Source: a virus. Taken from it: a stretch of DNA of 26,244 bases. This document shows positions 23,266 to 26,244 of this stretch, in pieces. The notes under the pieces are model-generated. The model did no database searches and was not told the DNA's origin. It saw only the letters and a list, made by a program, of their open reading frames with translations. Location of the stretch: the IMG/VR virus record IMGVR_UViG_3300040770_000241, positions 1 to 26,244 of that record; one strand, given 5' to 3'. The translations under genes were made by a program, and so were the position numbers. Each line of letters begins with the position of its first letter. Position 1 is the stretch's first letter.

Positions 23266-24924
23266 TTAACCATTAATATTATCAGAATAAACTTCTTGTG
23301 AAATAGCAGCTATTTTATCAAAATAAGCAGCATCCATAAGATTTTCTTTCAATGCACCAACAAGAATCATTTCTTTACTTAAAGAAGTGTCTTTTGTTTT
23401 GGACAATGAAACTTGTCTTAAATAAGATTCAACACAAAGCTTGAAATGTTCAGCTTTAATTGTTTCATCTCCTCTGATAACCATATTAGATTTAACATTT
23501 TCAATAATTTCTGCCATAAAAGCAGGAGCAATTCCTGAATCTTCTATTAATTGATATATAGGAGCAAAATCTCCTGTTAATGTTACATCATCACAAAATA
23601 CATCAATGTATTTTTTAGCAGTTTCTTTTGTAAGCATAGACATTGATACAATAGTACCAATTCTTTTACCTCTCAAGAATGTTGGCTCAATCAATTCCAA
23701 ATGATTAGTTGTAAACAAAGATATAACATTCATATCTTTTGTATCACCACCATCTAAAGTATTTAAGATGTCTTGCATTGCTGCATTTCTATCTCCTCTA
23801 GCCACTTGGTCAATATCTTCAACAAATACAATGATACCATGACCATTTTTGTCAAGAGTTTTGGCCATTCTTAATGTGTCAGCTAACAATTCAGGTGATT
23901 TAAGATAGATGAAACTCCAATTGTTTTGAATAGCTTTAGCAGCTAATTTAAAAGCATATAAAGTTTTACCAGTTCCATATCCTCCTTCTAATAAACAACC
24001 AAATTTCATTGGAATGTTTTTAGCTTTACATTTCTCAGGGAAATCAATTCTTGCTGTTAATGGACTAAGATCATATTCTGTTGCTTCAGATAAAATCATG
24101 ATTTCATTAGATATGTTACCAAGATTCATAATTTGAGGCTGTCCTTGATCATTACTAGCATTGATTTCAATTGCTTGAGATTTGTATATTGAATCAGTGT
24201 TCAACAATACATTGGTTCTATCAATAATAGTATCAATTAATGATTGAAACTTAAACTGACACAACCCTTTAACAGAAAGATATTTATCTTTATCAGAATA
24301 ATATATTTCAATACAAGCATCTTCACCCATATCTGGCAATTGAATAGTTCCATAAGGAATCTTTTTTCTTGTACCATCAGCAAGAATAATATCTATTGTA
24401 TCAATAGCATTTTCTCCACCACCTGATGGCTTTTGATCTCCTTTAGATGTAGCAACACCAATATTCTCTTCAATTGATTTATACAATTGATACACACCAT
24501 CATTTCTAAAACATGGTATTTTATATCTAAAATTAACCATTTTCTGAGAGTTGGCAATTTCATTTTCTAAATAAGCTAAAATTTCAGGATAGTTTTTCTT
24601 TCCTTCACCTAAAGCTATAAGATCTCTTTTCTTTTCTGCTTCCCATGTGTTTGTAACGTCCTGAATTGCTTGAATTTTTGTAGTTTGCATAATTGATTTT
24701 TTTAATGTTTGTGTTTCTTGTTTGTTTTTTATTATTATTTCTTCTTCTATAACAGGTATTTCTTCTGTATTTTCATAACATTCGGAAGGTGTTACAGGTT
24801 TTAAAGCAATGCTATCAATAAAGTCACATGGATCTATACCATAAATTTTTGAAGCTTCAATTGCCATCCATTCCATGATAATATCTCTTGCTTTTGTTAT
24901 TTTTGTTCTTTCAAGATCTTCCAT
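23266..24924 (-). CDS. AAA+ ATPase of the classical (FtsH/proteasome-like) type
   Basis: The 552-residue product has a single AAA+ module in its C-terminal half. Walker A is GGYGTGKT (314-321) and Walker B is IIVFVEDID (about 364-372). A sensor-1 like FTTN is at about 404-407, and an Arg in FLRGKR (about 417-422) is possibly the arginine finger. The lid contains IAPAFMAEII. The N-terminal 310 residues are unrecognised, with a Gly-rich joint (about 167-171). There is no metalloprotease domain, so this is a remodelling ATPase or unfoldase rather than FtsH. A second ATG at 24690 has a stronger A-rich leader and would give 474 residues. It lies just before the tmRNA on the same strand. Confidence 0.82.
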   Translation of the reverse strand: MEDLERTKITKARDIIMEWMAIEASKIYGIDPCDFIDSIALKPVTPSECYENTEEIPVIEEEIIIKNKQETQTLKKSIMQTTKIQAIQDVTNTWEAEKKRDLIALGEGKKNYPEILAYLENEIANSQKMVNFRYKIPCFRNDGVYQLYKSIEENIGVATSKGDQKPSGGGENAIDTIDIILADGTRKKIPYGTIQLPDMGEDACIEIYYSDKDKYLSVKGLCQFKFQSLIDTIIDRTNVLLNTDSIYKSQAIEINASNDQGQPQIMNLGNISNEIMILSEATEYDLSPLTARIDFPEKCKAKNIPMKFGCLLEGGYGTGKTLYAFKLAAKAIQNNWSFIYLKSPELLADTLRMAKTLDKNGHGIIVFVEDIDQVARGDRNAAMQDILNTLDGGDTKDMNVISLFTTNHLELIEPTFLRGKRIGTIVSMSMLTKETAKKYIDVFCDDVTLTGDFAPIYQLIEDSGIAPAFMAEIIENVKSNMVIRGDETIKAEHFKLCVESYLRQVSLSKTKDTSLSKEMILVGALKENLMDAAYFDKIAAISQEVYSDNING

Positions 24925-25163
24925 ACTTTTATCTTTAATTGTTTATATTGTGTTTTAGACAATGTTAAACAACCAAACTCCATAAATTCATCTCTTTTTA
25001 CACAGAATAAATTATGAGCTAGCTCAACTTTATCAAATCCACTGTTAACAGCATCATTTATCTTTGAAACTAAAACAGATACATTGCTATAAACAATTTC
25101 CTTTGTAAGATCATCTAATACAATTGGACGACCTCTTTTACAATAATCTAACACGTGTTGCAT
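24897..25163 (-). CDS. Unknown protein, 88 aa
   Basis: The sequence MQHVLDYCKRGRPIVLDDLTKEIVY continues with a helical middle and a basic C-terminus. The G-R-P-I-V-x-D start of the first segment followed by helices is loosely like the HTH region of small phage DNA-binding proteins, though this is weak. The end overlaps the AAA+ start by 28 nt. Upstream lies a promoter-like TATATTTG (25189-25182) overlapping a perfect inverted repeat. Confidence 0.55.
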   Translation of the reverse strand: MQHVLDYCKRGRPIVLDDLTKEIVYSNVSVLVSKINDAVNSGFDKVELAHNLFCVKRDEFMEFGCLTLSKTQYKQLKIKVWKILKEQK

Positions 25164-25186
25164 TTGTGTATATTATTAATACAAAT

Positions 25187-25217
25187 ATAAGCTTTAATTA
25201 CTAGAATTAAAGCTTAT
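25187..25217. promoter_or_regulatory. Perfect 13-bp inverted repeat, possible operator or terminator
   Basis: ATAAGCTTTAATT and its exact complement flank a 5-nt ACTAG loop. It lies between the 56-residue gene (stop 25232) and the 88-residue gene (start 25163). There is no long T-run on the minus side (ATTTGTATTAATA follows), so a terminator is possible but weak. A TATATTTG -7-like box overlaps its edge (25189-25182), which would also suit an operator. Confidence 0.6.
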
Positions 25218-25231
25218 AATATATATAGTTA

Positions 25232-25402
25232 TTAATTAAGACTTGGTTGTTCTTGGACTATAAACTTTCTATATGAATGAACATAAGTTCTCCAATTTCG
25301 GAAGTGTTCAAGATCTTTCTCTACTGGGGAAAGTCTATCAGTTTTAATAATAGCCTCTTTTTTTAAGTCATATTTCTTTTTTATTTCAAGTTTTGTTGAC
25401 AT
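25232..25402 (-). CDS. Small basic unknown protein, 56 aa
   Basis: ATG at 25400-25402, stop at 25232-25234. The product starts MSTKLEIKKKYDLKKEAIIK and has a helical middle (VEKDLEHFRNWRTYVHSYRK). It fills an otherwise empty gap in the operon and has an A/T-rich leader. No motif recognised. Confidence 0.5.
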   Translation of the reverse strand: MSTKLEIKKKYDLKKEAIIKTDRLSPVEKDLEHFRNWRTYVHSYRKFIVQEQPSLN

Positions 25403-25423
25403 ATAATAAATATTAGAATGTTA

Positions 25424-25600
25424 TTATTCACGTAAGTAACGTCTATTTTTTTCTATGACATAGTCACTTGTAACTGAATAGTTAGCATAATATCTAACTC
25501 TAACAACAAATTTGTGAGCAGCTTTGTTTACTATGTCTGTTGACTCAACCAATGTTCCCATTAGGAATCTTCTTCTTTTCTTTTTTGGTGTGTGTTCCAT
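25424..25600 (-). CDS. Small basic unknown protein, 58 aa
   Basis: ATG at 25598-25600, stop at 25424-25426. The N-terminus MEHTPKKKRRRFLMGTLVES is very basic, followed by two predicted strands (KFVVRVRYYANYSV). It lies 6 nt after the membrane-protein gene. The fold could be a small nucleic-acid-binding beta protein, but this is guesswork; no family recognised. Confidence 0.5.
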   Translation of the reverse strand: MEHTPKKKRRRFLMGTLVESTDIVNKAAHKFVVRVRYYANYSVTSDYVIEKNRRYLRE

Positions 25601-25606
25601 AATTTA

Positions 25607-25825
25607 TTATCTTTTTAATGCGTTAAGAATTATAAATAAAGCTGCAAAAACAAATAATGATATTAATAAAGCTGATAAATATAAAATCATTAAAACATTT
25701 GAATTTAATTCATGACTACAATTTTCTACATACATGCAATCATCTGCTATTAAATAAAAAGGAGCCCATAAGACTCCTATTATTAATAATGATAACAATG
25801 CATTAAAATTTGCTTTTTTATTCAT
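25607..25825 (-). CDS. Small membrane protein, 72 aa
   Basis: Two hydrophobic helices are seen: about 10-26 (LLSLLIIGVLWAPFYLI) and about 44-68 (LMILYLSALLISLFVFAALF). A short loop with two Cys (CMYVENC) joins them. By the positive-inside rule both ends (MNKK and LKR) should face the cytoplasm and the Cys loop the periplasm. The layout resembles small phage holin or spanin-like proteins, yet it is in a replication/accessory region, so it may modify the membrane instead. It overlaps the upstream gene by 8 nt. Confidence 0.6.
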   Translation of the reverse strand: MNKKANFNALLSLLIIGVLWAPFYLIADDCMYVENCSHELNSNVLMILYLSALLISLFVFAALFIILNALKR

Positions 25826-26244
25826 CGTCTTTATTTTTACGATTGTTATTTCTATCGTCTAATCTATTCTGAATATCTTCAAAAGTTTTAGGATCTTTGT
25901 TTTTATTTTTCAAAGGAGATAGATTTTTTAAGAATTCTAGCAATTTTTCAGAGTTAGCATCGTCATTGCTTAAATCAATAGTATGCATAGCAACATTACC
26001 AGGCAATTTGATTCCTTCTGGATCATTAGATAATGATTTTAAGAATCTTTTAAGATCGTCTATACCTTTTGGTGTACTTCCGTCATCTTCAAGTCCTTTT
26101 CTACCTCCTACAAGATCTTCAAGTTCTTTTACCTTTTTTGCAGTTTCCTGCGTGGTATTACCAAGAAATTGTGTACTCATGTAAATAAGTTCTGTAAATG
26201 ACAAATTTTCAGCTATCCATTCAGCAATTTTGCCTGCAGATAAT
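25818..26244 (-). CDS. Unknown protein, partial (N-terminus outside window)
   Basis: The frame is open from the window end at 26244 to the stop at 25818, with no ATG before the internal Met at about 26180 (MSTQFLGN). The upstream codons (AGKIAEWIAENLSFTEL) read naturally, so the true start lies beyond the window. The visible 141 residues are helical at first, then Gly/Lys-rich, with an acidic and Asn/Lys/Asp-rich tail. No motif is recognised. It overlaps the membrane-protein gene by 8 nt, suggesting coupling. It could be a scaffold or regulator; nothing points to one. Confidence 0.6.
   Translation of the reverse strand, partial: LSAGKIAEWIAENLSFTELIYMSTQFLGNTTQETAKKVKELEDLVGGRKGLEDDGSTPKGIDDLKRFLKSLSNDPEGIKLPGNVAMHTIDLSNDDANSEKLLEFLKNLSPLKNKNKDPKTFEDIQNRLDDRNNNRKNKDDE

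Noticed and set aside
25897-26184. Plus-strand 95-codon frame
   Set aside because: Ser/Phe-rich antisense shadow of the partial minus-strand gene.
1-26244. CRISPR array, integrase, transposase or stop-codon reassignment
   Set aside because: No regularly spaced repeats and no such genes; the genes read through with standard stops, so there is no sign of recoding in this window.

Overview
The window is AT-rich double-stranded phage DNA. Nearly every gene lies on the minus strand, so transcription runs from high to low coordinates. Genes are tightly packed, with 1-50 nt gaps or short overlaps. Start codons are preceded by A/T-rich leaders (typically AAATAAAAAA or AAATT directly before ATG) rather than Shine-Dalgarno sequences, as in Bacteroidota. 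The gene set combines family A DNA polymerase, DnaB-type helicase, TOPRIM primase, SSB-like protein, SF2 helicase, Sak4-like ATPase, ThyA, an rIIA/rIIB pair and a MoxR/VWA pair. This points to a large tailed phage of a Bacteroidota host, possibly crAss-like. That assignment is inference; no capsid or terminase gene is visible to test it.

Layout in order of transcription. 26244-24897: small unknown genes, one running off the window edge and one a two-helix membrane protein. 24924-23266: a large classical AAA+ ATPase. 23265-21486: a non-coding RNA island with a phage-encoded tmRNA (22629-23005), several tRNA-like or hairpin structures, and an HNH endonuclease cassette inserted next to the tmRNA. 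21485-17474: two unknown proteins, a terminator, then a MoxR-type AAA+ ATPase and a VWA-domain partner. 17401-17329: a tRNA gene. 17302-15722: five consecutive small genes carrying six copies of one about 70-residue domain. 15688-4106: the replication block, made up of PolA, ThyA, a DnaD/O-like protein, DnaB-like helicase, SF2 helicase, Sak4-like ATPase, SSB, a terminator and primase, with many small unknown genes between. 4093-350: rIIA and rIIB homologues. 283-1: a partial HNH-type gene.

The replication proteins would form an almost self-sufficient replisome: primase, helicase with a possible loader or organizer, polymerase, SSB, recombination ATPase and dTMP supply. The rII pair and the MoxR/VWA pair are accessory modules that probably act at the membrane or on protein complexes in the infected cell.

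The most striking element is the tmRNA. It has a complete tRNA-like domain, a long-range P2 helix, and a resume codon at nucleotide 88 (E. coli: 90). It also has a tag reading frame of about 41 codons ending in LAVAA and stop, much longer than usual tags. Its 3' end is duplicated exactly (25 bp) on the far side of the HNH gene, so the HNH gene looks like a mobile cassette that used the tmRNA 3' end as target.
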